A DNA stretch of 64,000 nucleotides from an uncultured Methylophilaceae bacterium (lineage in GTDB: Bacteria; Pseudomonadota; Gammaproteobacteria; Burkholderiales; Methylophilaceae): positions 1 through 64,000 of the forward strand of contig CAIQFD010000008.1 of NCBI GenBank assembly GCA_903870995.1. The letters are read 5' to 3'. Made by a program: the position numbers and the translations under genes. The notes under the pieces are model-generated. The model saw nothing but the letters and a program-made list of their open reading frames with translations, had not been told where the DNA came from and searched no databases. Of the stretch, positions 1 through 7,303 are shown piece by piece (within the stretch, counting starts at the first letter, position 1; every line of letters begins with the position of its first letter).

Positions 1-28
1 ACATTTAAATTCTTGGTTTAAAATACAT

Positions 29-113
29 TGGTGGAGGGGGAAGGATTCGAACCTTCGTACTCTGAGAGAACGGATTTACAGTCCGTCGCCTTTAACCACT
101 CGGCCACCCCTCC
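29..113 (-). tRNA. tRNA-Tyr (anticodon GUA)
   Basis: On the minus strand this folds as a class II tRNA. The acceptor stem GGAGGGG pairs with CCCCTCC, the anticodon stem CGGAC/GTCCG-type arm carries GTA, there is a long variable arm, and the T-arm contains GGTTCGAATCC. The 3' CCA is encoded (29-31). Length is about 85 nt including CCA. In many proteobacteria tRNA-Tyr is followed by tRNA-Gly, tRNA-Thr and tuf; whatever follows here lies outside the window. Confidence 0.97.
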
Positions 114-127
114 AAACCGAACCCGAG

Positions 128-156
128 ATTATGCAGATATTCGCAGTCAGTGTCAA
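128..156 (-). promoter_or_regulatory. Predicted sigma-70 promoter of tRNA-Tyr with GC-rich discriminator
   Basis: Reading the minus strand, TTGACA (151-156) is followed after 17 nt by CATAAT (128-133) and then by a CTCGGG-type discriminator. The -35 box is perfect and the -10 box matches 5 of 6 positions. A GC-rich discriminator is typical of stringently controlled stable-RNA promoters. The predicted start of transcription is near 120-121, just ahead of the tRNA-Tyr 5' end at 113. It lies in the 90 nt between the stop of the upstream acyltransferase gene and the tRNA. Confidence 0.7.
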
Positions 157-203
157 TGCCAATATTACGTATTCATGTGACTTTTATATACGTACCATCT
201 ACG

Positions 204-1364
204 TCACTTAAGATTGGGTGGCTTAAGCTCTGGGTAAGCTTTAACGTATATCTCCAAATCAGGATCTAGCGTGTTCCAATTGATAGTTCTTGCGACCATC
301 TTGTAAATAAAATTCACCACTGAGTTTCTATGTTGGCAGTAATTACTTAAGGGGACCATCTCATTGCCCAATTCAATCTTTGGTGCATAGCCAGTTTGCC
401 CACTTTGAATTGAAGTTGCGCCCACACTATAAGACCACTCAACTGCGGCGTCCCAAAGCCTAAAATACAAGAACCATTCTTTTGGCTGACTATAATCAAT
501 ACCAATAAACTTATTCACCACATGCTCACCAAGCTTGAAACAGAGCATAAAAGACAGCATCTCTTTGGATTGGTTTTTCCGCAGAACGACATAATAAGAA
601 TTCTCATGTCGAGATATCTCATTAAAGAATTGACGGTTCAACTGCTCGAATTTCGTATTCCCTTTTTCGTAGGTCTGCCAAAACAAACCAAATATCTCAT
701 CCATCACATCCGTACTTGGCTGGGCAATCACCTCTACATAAACCGGCGCTTCGTTTGCCTGTTTCATCTTCTTTTTCAGCTTATTCCGACGCGAAGCCTT
801 TAGCGAGGCCACATAGTCATTTTTACTTTTACCATCCAAACGCAAGCTAGTCCCAGGAAAACTGACGAGATGGAATAAGCTACCATCCTTCAATAAAGGA
901 TTTAGCGCAGATCCTTGATCATCTGCAAAATCCTTCCAAACGCGCATCGTTGCGCCTAGCGCATCTGCCTGAATACGCATTGATTTATTGATGCACGCAA
1001 AAATCTCAAATACATCTTGCCCTGACACACAGCCAACTCGTCCCTCATCACTACATGGCGAGCCAATAAAGAAAGTGCGCTGATAAAGCAAGGAAGGGAA
1101 AATCTTACCCAATACACTAAATACAGGCAGCAGCGCTGGGGGAATCACTAATGCAATTGGCACATCCATTAAAAATGCTGGCGCAATCGCCACTGGTTTA
1201 TTGTTATATGAAACGAGTCCATACATAAACTTGAATTGGTCATCTAAGCCTGCACGCTCTAGTGCCGCATACCACCACTTACCTTCGTAAGGCGCAGCAA
1301 AGCATTTCTGCCATAGATCCTCAGGAATATCCTCCACCGACTGATGCCACTCTATTTTATACAT
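204..1364 (-). CDS. FemAB/GNAT-like acyltransferase (BioF2/CelD type), substrate unknown
   Basis: The protein has about 386 residues. The second half carries the usual features of the FemAB-like/Acetyltransf_6 group: a basic stretch SRRNKLKKKMKQAN, then an aromatic GNAT-like core with YYVVLRK and GIDYSQPKEWFLYF. Such proteins transfer acyl or aminoacyl groups to amines, often in cell-wall or exopolysaccharide synthesis; the real substrate is not visible. I chose ATG 1364 because GGAG lies 10 nt upstream and the gene then overlaps the aminotransferase stop by 8 nt, which suggests translational coupling. A longer reading from 1415 would lie deep inside the upstream gene. It is the last gene of the four-gene cassette between the two tRNAs. 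Confidence 0.75.
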   Translation of the reverse strand: MYKIEWHQSVEDIPEDLWQKCFAAPYEGKWWYAALERAGLDDQFKFMYGLVSYNNKPVAIAPAFLMDVPIALVIPPALLPVFSVLGKIFPSLLYQRTFFIGSPCSDEGRVGCVSGQDVFEIFACINKSMRIQADALGATMRVWKDFADDQGSALNPLLKDGSLFHLVSFPGTSLRLDGKSKNDYVASLKASRRNKLKKKMKQANEAPVYVEVIAQPSTDVMDEIFGLFWQTYEKGNTKFEQLNRQFFNEISRHENSYYVVLRKNQSKEMLSFMLCFKLGEHVVNKFIGIDYSQPKEWFLYFRLWDAAVEWSYSVGATSIQSGQTGYAPKIELGNEMVPLSNYCQHRNSVVNFIYKMVARTINWNTLDPDLEIYVKAYPELKPPNLK

Positions 1365-2580
1365 GTGATACTTGCTCCGAAATAACGTCGCATATTTTAG
1401 CGAAATCTCGCTCACTCAACCAAACGCAATTCGTCACAATCAAGGTTTTTGAAGCGAATGCCTGAGCATTAGGGATGTTGGCTTCTAGAAAGTAAGGTGT
1501 CAAATAACCATAATCTTTTAACGCATGGATAAATAGCCGACCTACGCCTAAACCTTTATTCCAGAGCTGTTTCAGAACAGCATCACGGACCACTTCAGTC
1601 GGCATTAATAAAATAAAGAATGGCCATACACCCTCACCACCTACAATGTCATGCATTACCTGAACGTTTGGAATTTTCTTTAATTGCTTCAACCGATTTT
1701 CAGCCAACAATTTCGTTTGCCCAATAAAACTTGGCAAACGATTCGCCGCATTCGCACCAACAAACTTGCGCCAAGCACCCACCTGATGCAGTGGAAACGT
1801 AAAGCTGCAGTCATCTCCCACCGCTTGAATTAAATTGCCTCGTTTCAACTTGCGCCTTAAATGATGTCCAAATGCCAACCCCATTCCAACAGGTCGATAA
1901 AGCATGTAATAGCCAGCCAACTCCACAATGCGTCGCGCTTCCAAGAAACGTTTAGACGGTAGTGCACCACTTGTCCGTCTCAAAGCCTCTCGAAGCATTG
2001 GGTTTTCACTCACAACACAACCGCCAGCAAATATTGTGAGTCCTTTGCCAACGCCTAAACTAAAAAATCCTATATCACCAAATCTGCCAACAGCTTTGTC
2101 ATTCAAATGAGCCCCCATCGACTGCGCGGCATCCTCAATCACGAAAGCACCAACATTCCTTGCAATGGCTATTGTTTTTTGAACATCGGCCACGCGCCCA
2201 GCAAGATGGGTATGAACGACAGCCAACGTTTCATTATTAACGACAGTTTTAAGAGCGCTTTCACAAAAGTCAAAATGACCTGGGCGTGAGTCGGCAAGAA
2301 CTGGAATGAGGTTCGCTTTAAGCACTGCAAGGGCAACCCAAGGACACGTGTAAGCACTAATCACTACATACTTTCTGTCACTTAATGTTTTTATGGCCTC
2401 TAATGCGACGACCAATGCTGCCGTTCCAGAACATTCAATCTGAACCTCATCAACGCCAATAAAATCGGCAATTTTTTGCTCAAGAGAGTGTTTAGGGTTA
2501 CGGGAAAAAATCTGGGGAATAAAGTCACGCCAAGAGAGCGCTAAACCAGCTGTAGGAGATGCTTCAGTGATTTTCAACAT
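1357..2580 (-). CDS. DegT/DnrJ/EryC1/StrS-family PLP aminotransferase-like protein
   Basis: This is a fold-type I PLP enzyme of the family that makes amino sugars on nucleotide or lipid carriers (ArnB, PerA and VioA are examples). The substrate-loop motif SGTAALVVAL is followed by EDAAQS, the PLP-binding acidic patch, and SLGVGKGLT, whose lysine (about residue 179 counted from ATG 2580) is the expected Schiff-base residue. About 407 residues is normal for the family. A GTG start at 2598 is possible, but ATG 2580 fits better; it overlaps the upstream transporter gene by 17 nt. The upstream neighbours are paired SMR-like membrane proteins and the downstream one is an acyltransferase. This suggests a pathway that aminates, acylates and exports or flips a small glycan or lipid-linked group; that role is inference. 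Confidence 0.85.
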   Translation of the reverse strand: MLKITEASPTAGLALSWRDFIPQIFSRNPKHSLEQKIADFIGVDEVQIECSGTAALVVALEAIKTLSDRKYVVISAYTCPWVALAVLKANLIPVLADSRPGHFDFCESALKTVVNNETLAVVHTHLAGRVADVQKTIAIARNVGAFVIEDAAQSMGAHLNDKAVGRFGDIGFFSLGVGKGLTIFAGGCVVSENPMLREALRRTSGALPSKRFLEARRIVELAGYYMLYRPVGMGLAFGHHLRRKLKRGNLIQAVGDDCSFTFPLHQVGAWRKFVGANAANRLPSFIGQTKLLAENRLKQLKKIPNVQVMHDIVGGEGVWPFFILLMPTEVVRDAVLKQLWNKGLGVGRLFIHALKDYGYLTPYFLEANIPNAQAFASKTLIVTNCVWLSERDFAKICDVISEQVSHV

Positions 2581-2959
2581 TTTCTTGCTCAGCCTCACTA
2601 AAGCTCAAACAGATAATACCGATCACAATTAATAAAGCCCCAACAATTTGCATGGGCGCAAGTCGGTCTCCAAAATAAACAGCCGAAACAACCAAGACCA
2701 AGACCACCTCTAGGTGGGATGCGGCGAAGGCTGGGCCGACCGGCGCGTGTTTGAGCAATGTCATCCATGCAACAAATGAGCCCAAATAACCCAAAACAGC
2801 ACCATATATCCAAGGCTGAGAGAATATGGATAAGAACCAATCCAAGTGCATGACAAAATCACCACCATGGTTTGAAGCCAGCTTAAACGATATCTGCGTC
2901 AAGGTGTCGCATAACATTAAGGCGGAAAAACCAATCATATAGAATCTGGTTTTTTTCAT
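2564..2959 (-). CDS. SMR/EamA-like half-transporter, second of a pair
   Basis: A 131-residue membrane protein with four predicted helices, typical of a single EamA repeat or small multidrug resistance subunit. In the first helix DTLTQISFK lines up by eye with EmrE EVIGTTLMK, placing Asp at the position of EmrE Glu14. The C-terminus is acidic (EAEQENVENH). It starts in a 4-nt overlap (ATGA) with the preceding SMR-like gene, the usual sign of a heterodimer such as ArnE/ArnF. It is expected in the inner membrane, with a small amphipathic or undecaprenyl-linked substrate; the substrate is not known. Confidence 0.75.
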   Translation of the reverse strand: MKKTRFYMIGFSALMLCDTLTQISFKLASNHGGDFVMHLDWFLSIFSQPWIYGAVLGYLGSFVAWMTLLKHAPVGPAFAASHLEVVLVLVVSAVYFGDRLAPMQIVGALLIVIGIICLSFSEAEQENVENH

Positions 2960-3318
2960 GCATACAACCCAACAAAAATAACGCCAATTGTTATTAAGGC
3001 CATCCCCATTAATCGCATACGATCCAATCGTTCCTTAAAGACCAATCGACCTGCGATAACAATAGACACCATATTGATTGCGCCCAATAACACGCCCTGG
3101 GACAAAGATAGCACTGAAAGAAAAGCTAGCCAAACGACAAATTCGAGACAGAAACAAACAATCCCAACCCACAAAGGAAATGAGCCGAACATAGATTTCC
3201 AGCGTTTAATTTCTGTTGATTCTTGTTGATCAGCTGTCGCAGCAAACTTAAGCGCAACGTGCCCAACGGTATCGAGTGTTACATTGATAACCCAAATTAA
3301 AATCGCGATTGATGACAA
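2956..3318 (-). CDS. SMR/EamA-like half-transporter, first of a pair
   Basis: A 120-residue protein with four predicted membrane helices. The first helix holds DTVGHVALK, again with Asp where EmrE has Glu14 and the conserved Lys eight residues later. The C-terminal helix GMALITIGVIFVGLYA is typical of the family. The start is TTG 3318, as no ATG is available; the ribosome-binding site is weak. Only 28 nt separate it from the 3' CCA of tRNA-Thr, leaving almost no room for a separate promoter, so it is probably co-transcribed with the tRNA. It overlaps its partner gene by 4 nt. Confidence 0.7.
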   Translation of the reverse strand: MSSIAILIWVINVTLDTVGHVALKFAATADQQESTEIKRWKSMFGSFPLWVGIVCFCLEFVVWLAFLSVLSLSQGVLLGAINMVSIVIAGRLVFKERLDRMRLMGMALITIGVIFVGLYA

Positions 3319-3346
3319 TAGATTTAGCTTAGGGTGATTAAGGGGG

Positions 3347-3422
3347 TGGTGCCGAATGTCGGAATCGAACTGACGACCTTCGCATTACAAGTGCGCTGCT
3401 CTACCAACTGAGCTAATTCGGC
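3347..3422 (-). tRNA. tRNA-Thr (anticodon UGU)
   Basis: A minus-strand cloverleaf of 76 nt. The acceptor arm GCCGAAT pairs with ATTCGGC, the D-arm contains AGCTCAGTTGGTAGAGC, the anticodon loop CTTGTAA gives TGT, and the T-arm contains CAGTTCGATTCCG. CCA is encoded. It lies 35 nt after the sspB stop. In E. coli, tRNA-Thr(UGU) is followed directly by tRNA-Tyr; here four protein genes lie between them. Confidence 0.97.
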
Positions 3423-3457
3423 AAGTATTAATTAATCAACTACATTTACAACGGACG

Positions 3458-3877
3458 CTATTTTACCAACTTTAGGGTGGTTTTTTTCACTTCTGATGAA
3501 ATATTTTTTTCTTTTTTTTCAGGGGAGTCTATGTCATTGTTTTTTATTTGATTTGCATCCTCAGGCAACACTTCAAAAAACATTCCCTGCCCATTTTCTC
3601 TGGCAAAAATGCCTTTTACTGCACTGATTGGAACATATATATTATTTGAAGCACCTGAAAATCGCGCCGAAAAAGTAATCGCTTCGTTAGTAAAATACAA
3701 ATCCTTTGTGGCCGAATGATTAAGATTTAAAACAATCTCACCATCTTTAACGTAAGCCATCGGAACTCTAGTTTGCGCATTAACCTCAACCAAGAGATGG
3801 GGCGTCAATTGATTATCAACGCACCACTCATGAATTGCCCTAATCATATAAGGCTTGGTTGAGCTAAATTCAGCCAT
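3458..3877 (-). CDS. sspB: ClpXP adaptor SspB
   Basis: SspB tethers ssrA-tagged and other substrates to the ClpXP protease. The N-terminal 105 residues or so match the substrate-binding domain (opening STKPYMIRAIHEWCVDN, then a beta-rich part with NIYVPISAVKGIFARENGQG). A polar, Lys/Glu-rich linker follows. The extreme C-terminus LKLVK resembles the XB peptide (LRVVK in E. coli) that docks on the ClpX N-domain. At 139 residues it is slightly short for the family, mostly in the linker. It lies 3 nt downstream of sspA, the conserved pairing. The linker is encoded by A-runs of 7 to 8 bases. Confidence 0.95.
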   Translation of the reverse strand: MAEFSSTKPYMIRAIHEWCVDNQLTPHLLVEVNAQTRVPMAYVKDGEIVLNLNHSATKDLYFTNEAITFSARFSGASNNIYVPISAVKGIFARENGQGMFFEVLPEDANQIKNNDIDSPEKKEKNISSEVKKTTLKLVK

Positions 3878-3880
3878 TTT

Positions 3881-4480
3881 TTACTTACGCATCGCTTTTT
3901 CAGATGGCGTCATTGCTTCAATATAAGCTGGGCGAGAGAAAATGCGTTCTGCATATTTCAACAACGGCGCAGCCTGTTTTGGCAATTCAATACCATAATG
4001 ACCCAAACGCCATAATAATGGAGCAATCGCCACATCTAGCATTGAGAACTCGTCACCCAAAATATATTCTTGCTTGCTAAACAAAGGAACGATTTGCGTT
4101 AAATTATCACGAATCGTTGCACGCGCCTTATCAGCAGCTTTTTGGTTGTCCGACTCAAGGTCTTTAATATGATCAAATAACTGCTCTTCAAAATTGTGAA
4201 GAAATAAACGTGCACGCGCACGCATAACAGGATCAGCAGGCATCAATTGTGGATGTGGGAAACGCTCATCAATGTACTCATTGATGATATTTGCTTGCTC
4301 TAACACCAAGTCACGCTCAACCAATACTGGCACAGTGTTATGTGGATTAATCACTGCCAGATCTTCTGGCTTATTTGCCAAATCAACATCAATGACTTGA
4401 AAGTCCATGCCCTTTTCGAACAATACGATACGGCAACGATGGCTATATGGATCGGTAGTACCTGAATAAAGTGTCATCAT
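3881..4480 (-). CDS. sspA: Stringent starvation protein A (GST-like RNA polymerase-associated factor)
   Basis: SspA binds RNA polymerase and alters transcription in stationary phase and under acid stress. The protein has a thioredoxin-like GST N-domain (TLYSGTTDPYSHRCRIVLF, then the NTVPVLVERD cis-Pro region) and an all-helical GST C-domain (LGDEFSMLDVAIAPLLWRL). It has about 200 residues from ATG 4480. That start is preceded by GAGG about 10 nt upstream, so the longer reading from 4537, which runs into the upstream terminator hairpin, is rejected. SspA of this family lacks glutathione transferase activity. sspB follows immediately. Confidence 0.93.
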   Translation of the reverse strand: MMTLYSGTTDPYSHRCRIVLFEKGMDFQVIDVDLANKPEDLAVINPHNTVPVLVERDLVLEQANIINEYIDERFPHPQLMPADPVMRARARLFLHNFEEQLFDHIKDLESDNQKAADKARATIRDNLTQIVPLFSKQEYILGDEFSMLDVAIAPLLWRLGHYGIELPKQAAPLLKYAERIFSRPAYIEAMTPSEKAMRK

Positions 4481-4500
4481 AATTTTGGTTCCTCGCTTGC

Positions 4501-4545
4501 AAAAAGCAAAACGGGAAGTACTGCCGAAAAGCAGCACCCCCCGTT
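4501..4545 (-). terminator. Rho-independent terminator of petABC
   Basis: On the minus strand AACGGG...CCCGTT (4540-4545 with 4510-4515) closes an inner GCTGC/GCAG-type stem. It is followed by TTTTGCTTTTT. It sits between the petC stop and the sspA start, so sspAB probably depends on read-through or on its own promoter. Confidence 0.6.
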
Positions 4546-4556
4546 AACTTGTTATT

Positions 4557-5267
4557 TTAGTGTATATCTTTCCAGAATTCTTTTTTCAAATAGTATGTCA
4601 GTACAAACAATAGGCCCAAAAAGGCCAGCACCAATAAACCAAGATGCTTGTCACGTTCTTTATATGGCTCAGCCATAAAGACTAAATAGTTAACCAAATC
4701 TGCGATTGTCTCATCGTATTCTGCCGGCGTCATCGTACCTTGCTTCTCAAGCACTAAGTGATGTGTTTCAGTTTTTTCATCAACCTTTAATACTTGCTCA
4801 CCTTGCAAACTCCAAAGGACGTGCGGCATTGCAACTTTGTCGTAAACCACATTATTCCAACCCGTAGGTCGCGTATCATCACGGTAAAAACCGCGTAAAT
4901 AACTATAAAGCCAATCTGCACCGCGCGCACGAGCCTCAACTGACAAATCTGGAGGCGTTGCACCAAACCAAGCTTTAGCATCGGCTTTTTGGATAGCAAC
5001 AGTCATCGTGTCGCCAACCTTTTCACCAGCAAACATTAAGTTTTCTTTGATTTGTGCATCAGTTAAACCAATATCTTGCAAACGGTTATATCGCATATAG
5101 GCTGCGCTATGACAATTTAAGCAATAGTTAACAAACACTTTTGCGCCGCGCTGCAATGAAGCTTGGTTATTAGGATCGATAGGCGCATGGTCAAGCTTCA
5201 CGCCTTCGTTTGCTATTACCGTTAAAGGTAATAGCAAGGCTAAAACAAATAAAAATTTAGTTTTCAT
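4557..5267 (-). CDS. petC: Cytochrome c1 of the bc1 complex
   Basis: The c-type heme subunit of ubiquinol:cytochrome c reductase, which passes electrons from the Rieske protein to soluble cytochrome c. An N-terminal signal peptide (KFLFVLALLLPLTVIA) is followed by the heme motif C49-x-x-C52-H53 in NYCLNCHS. The sixth ligand is most likely Met147 in AMPHVLW. A C-terminal anchor, LLVLAFLGLLFVLTYYL, ends in a basic tail. At 236 residues it has the usual betaproteobacterial length. Its ATG overlaps the petB stop as TAATG. Confidence 0.96.
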   Translation of the reverse strand: MKTKFLFVLALLLPLTVIANEGVKLDHAPIDPNNQASLQRGAKVFVNYCLNCHSAAYMRYNRLQDIGLTDAQIKENLMFAGEKVGDTMTVAIQKADAKAWFGATPPDLSVEARARGADWLYSYLRGFYRDDTRPTGWNNVVYDKVAMPHVLWSLQGEQVLKVDEKTETHHLVLEKQGTMTPAEYDETIADLVNYLVFMAEPYKERDKHLGLLVLAFLGLLFVLTYYLKKEFWKDIH

Positions 5268-6562
5268 TATGCTGTTACCCTTTCTGGCACTGGCTTAGTC
5301 TTATCTTTTTTGGTGTACCAAGGCATCAAGGCAAAGAATGAGAAGTAAACCAAACTAAAGATTCTCGCTACAACTGTTGCACGATCTGCACCACCAACAA
5401 TCAATGTCTCAGGTGAAAACTGACCCCATACGTTTGATGGCTCAGTACCCAAGTAACCCAAGATTACAAAGCTCACCACAAAAGCTGCCAGCCATTTTTT
5501 ATATAAAGTACCGCGATAGCGAATTGATTTCACTGGACTACGATCTAGCCAAGGCAAGAACGCGAAGCTCACCACTGACAAGCCCATCGCAGCCACTCCA
5601 GGGAACTGTGAGTTCAAAATTGGCGGTACTGCGCGCAAGATTGAATAGTAAGGTGTGAAATACCAAACTGGTGCAATATGCGGTGGCGTTTTCAATGGAT
5701 CTGCTGGGATAAAGTTATTTGCTTCAAGGAAATAACCGCCCATCTCAGGTGCAAAGAAAATAATCGCAGAGAACACAATCAAGAAAACTGACACGCCCAT
5801 TAAATCTTTAACGGTGTAGTAAGGATGGAATGCAATACCATCTAATGGAATGTGTGTTTTTGGATCTTTATGTTTTTTAATCTCAACACCGTCAGGATTA
5901 TTAGAGCCGACTTCATGCAATGCAATCAAGTGCGCAACAACAAGACCCAACAAAACTAGTGGCAAGGCAATCACATGGAATGCGAAGAAACGATTAAGCG
6001 TTGCATCAGAAACCGTGTAATCCCCACGCAACCAGAGCGAAATATCTGGACCGATGAATGGAATAGAAGTGAACAAGTTAATAATCACTTGCGCGCCCCA
6101 ATAAGACATTTGCCCCCAAGGCAATAGGTAGCCAAAGAACGCTTCTCCCATCAACACCAAGAAAATGCCTACACCAAACAACCAAATTAATTCGCGAGGC
6201 GCTTTGTAAGAACCATACATCAAGCCGCGAAACATGTGCAAATAAACAACCACGAAGAACATTGACGCGCCAGTGGAGTGCATATAACGAATCAAGCGAC
6301 CCCATGAAACATCTCGCATGATGTATTCAACTGAAGCAAAAGCTAACGAAGCCTCTGGCTTATAGTTCATGGTTAGAAAGATGCCCGTTAGAATTTGTAT
6401 CACTAAAACAAGCGTTGCTAATGCACCAAAGAAGTACCAAAAATTGAAATTCTTAGGTGCATAATATTCAGTGACATGCGCTTTAAGCGTTGAGCTCAAA
6501 GGAAATCGAGCATCAATCCAACCCAATAAGCCTTTAGAATCTTGTTGATTGCTGTTAGCCAT
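5267..6562 (-). CDS. petB: Cytochrome b of the bc1 complex
   Basis: The di-heme membrane subunit that holds the quinol-oxidising and quinone-reducing sites. The 431-residue polytopic protein carries the usual signatures, including YMHSTGASMFFVVVYLHMFR, GYLLPWGQMSYWGA, the Qo-site PEW-like region near HIAPVWYFTPYYSILRA, and histidine pairs in helices B and D for heme ligation. It is a full-length fused bacterial type, not split b6/IV. It starts in a TAATG overlap with the Rieske gene and ends in a similar overlap with petC, so the three subunits are translationally coupled. Confidence 0.97.
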   Translation of the reverse strand: MANSNQQDSKGLLGWIDARFPLSSTLKAHVTEYYAPKNFNFWYFFGALATLVLVIQILTGIFLTMNYKPEASLAFASVEYIMRDVSWGRLIRYMHSTGASMFFVVVYLHMFRGLMYGSYKAPRELIWLFGVGIFLVLMGEAFFGYLLPWGQMSYWGAQVIINLFTSIPFIGPDISLWLRGDYTVSDATLNRFFAFHVIALPLVLLGLVVAHLIALHEVGSNNPDGVEIKKHKDPKTHIPLDGIAFHPYYTVKDLMGVSVFLIVFSAIIFFAPEMGGYFLEANNFIPADPLKTPPHIAPVWYFTPYYSILRAVPPILNSQFPGVAAMGLSVVSFAFLPWLDRSPVKSIRYRGTLYKKWLAAFVVSFVILGYLGTEPSNVWGQFSPETLIVGGADRATVVARIFSLVYFSFFALMPWYTKKDKTKPVPERVTA

Positions 6563-7158
6563 TATGCAACTCCCTTATCGTCAGCACCGATCAGGAGTAC
6601 TGAGTCACTGATATATTTATGTGGTGGAACAACCAAGTTAATCGGCGCTGGAGACCCCTTAAATACGCGCCCTGCCAAATCAAATTTAGATCCATGACAT
6701 GGACAGAAAAAACCACCCGGCCAATCAGCGCCCATATCGGCACCCGTTTGTAATTTTGGCGATGGAGAACAGCCCAAGTGAGTACAGATACCAACCAGCA
6801 CCATGATATTTGATTTAATCGCACGCGCTGGGTTCACACAGTAATCTGGCTGCTGACTAGTCACTTCTAATTTGGGATCTGATAATTTATCGTCGTGCGT
6901 AGCCAAGGTATCCAACATCGCCTGATTGCGATTCACAATCCAAACAGGCTTACCGCGCCACTCAACCGTAATCATTGAACCTGGTTCAATTTTGCTGATA
7001 TCAGCCTCAACTGGTGCACCAGCAGCTTTAGCACGCTCGCTAGGCATCATGCTAGTAACGAAAGGTACCGCAACAGCTGCTGCCGCTACACCACCCGCAA
7101 CTGAAGTTGCAGCAATTAGAAACTTGCGCTTACTCTGATCTACTTCTTGATTCGCCAT
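6562..7158 (-). CDS. petA: Rieske iron-sulfur subunit of the bc1 complex
   Basis: Carries the 2Fe-2S cluster that takes the first electron from ubiquinol. Cluster motifs are C125-T-H127-L-G-C130 and C152-P-C154-H155. The N-terminus is a Tat-type anchor, [11 protein letters not shown], in which the usual first Arg of the twin-arginine pair is Lys; the tatABC genes lie 2 kb downstream. ATG 7158 is chosen over GTG 7161 because AAGGA lies 6 nt upstream. It is first gene of petABC. About 145 nt separate it from nif3, room for a promoter, though I could not assign one with confidence. Confidence 0.96.
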   Translation of the reverse strand: MANQEVDQSKRKFLIAATSVAGGVAAAAVAVPFVTSMMPSERAKAAGAPVEADISKIEPGSMITVEWRGKPVWIVNRNQAMLDTLATHDDKLSDPKLEVTSQQPDYCVNPARAIKSNIMVLVGICTHLGCSPSPKLQTGADMGADWPGGFFCPCHGSKFDLAGRVFKGSPAPINLVVPPHKYISDSVLLIGADDKGVA

Positions 7159-7303
7159 CACATGTCCTTAATTTCTAAACTACATTGACGCTACATTAAA
7201 TTTAACCTCCCATTTTACAGGTTTCAATTGAAAACTTAAACCCTTGAGGACGTTAATTTATGCCGCTTCTATCAAAATTGATCAATTGAATTTAATCGAT
7301 AGT

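Noticed and set aside
114-203. Possible tRNA-derived attachment-site repeat marking the cassette as an integrated island
   Set aside because: I looked for a copy of the tRNA-Thr 3' end (ATTCGGCACCA or its complement) at the far end of the cassette and found none, and no integrase is present.
3480-3540. A7 to A8 runs in the sspB tail as a slippage site
   Set aside because: The frame is intact and ends in a plausible ClpX-binding peptide, so there is no evidence of frameshifting.
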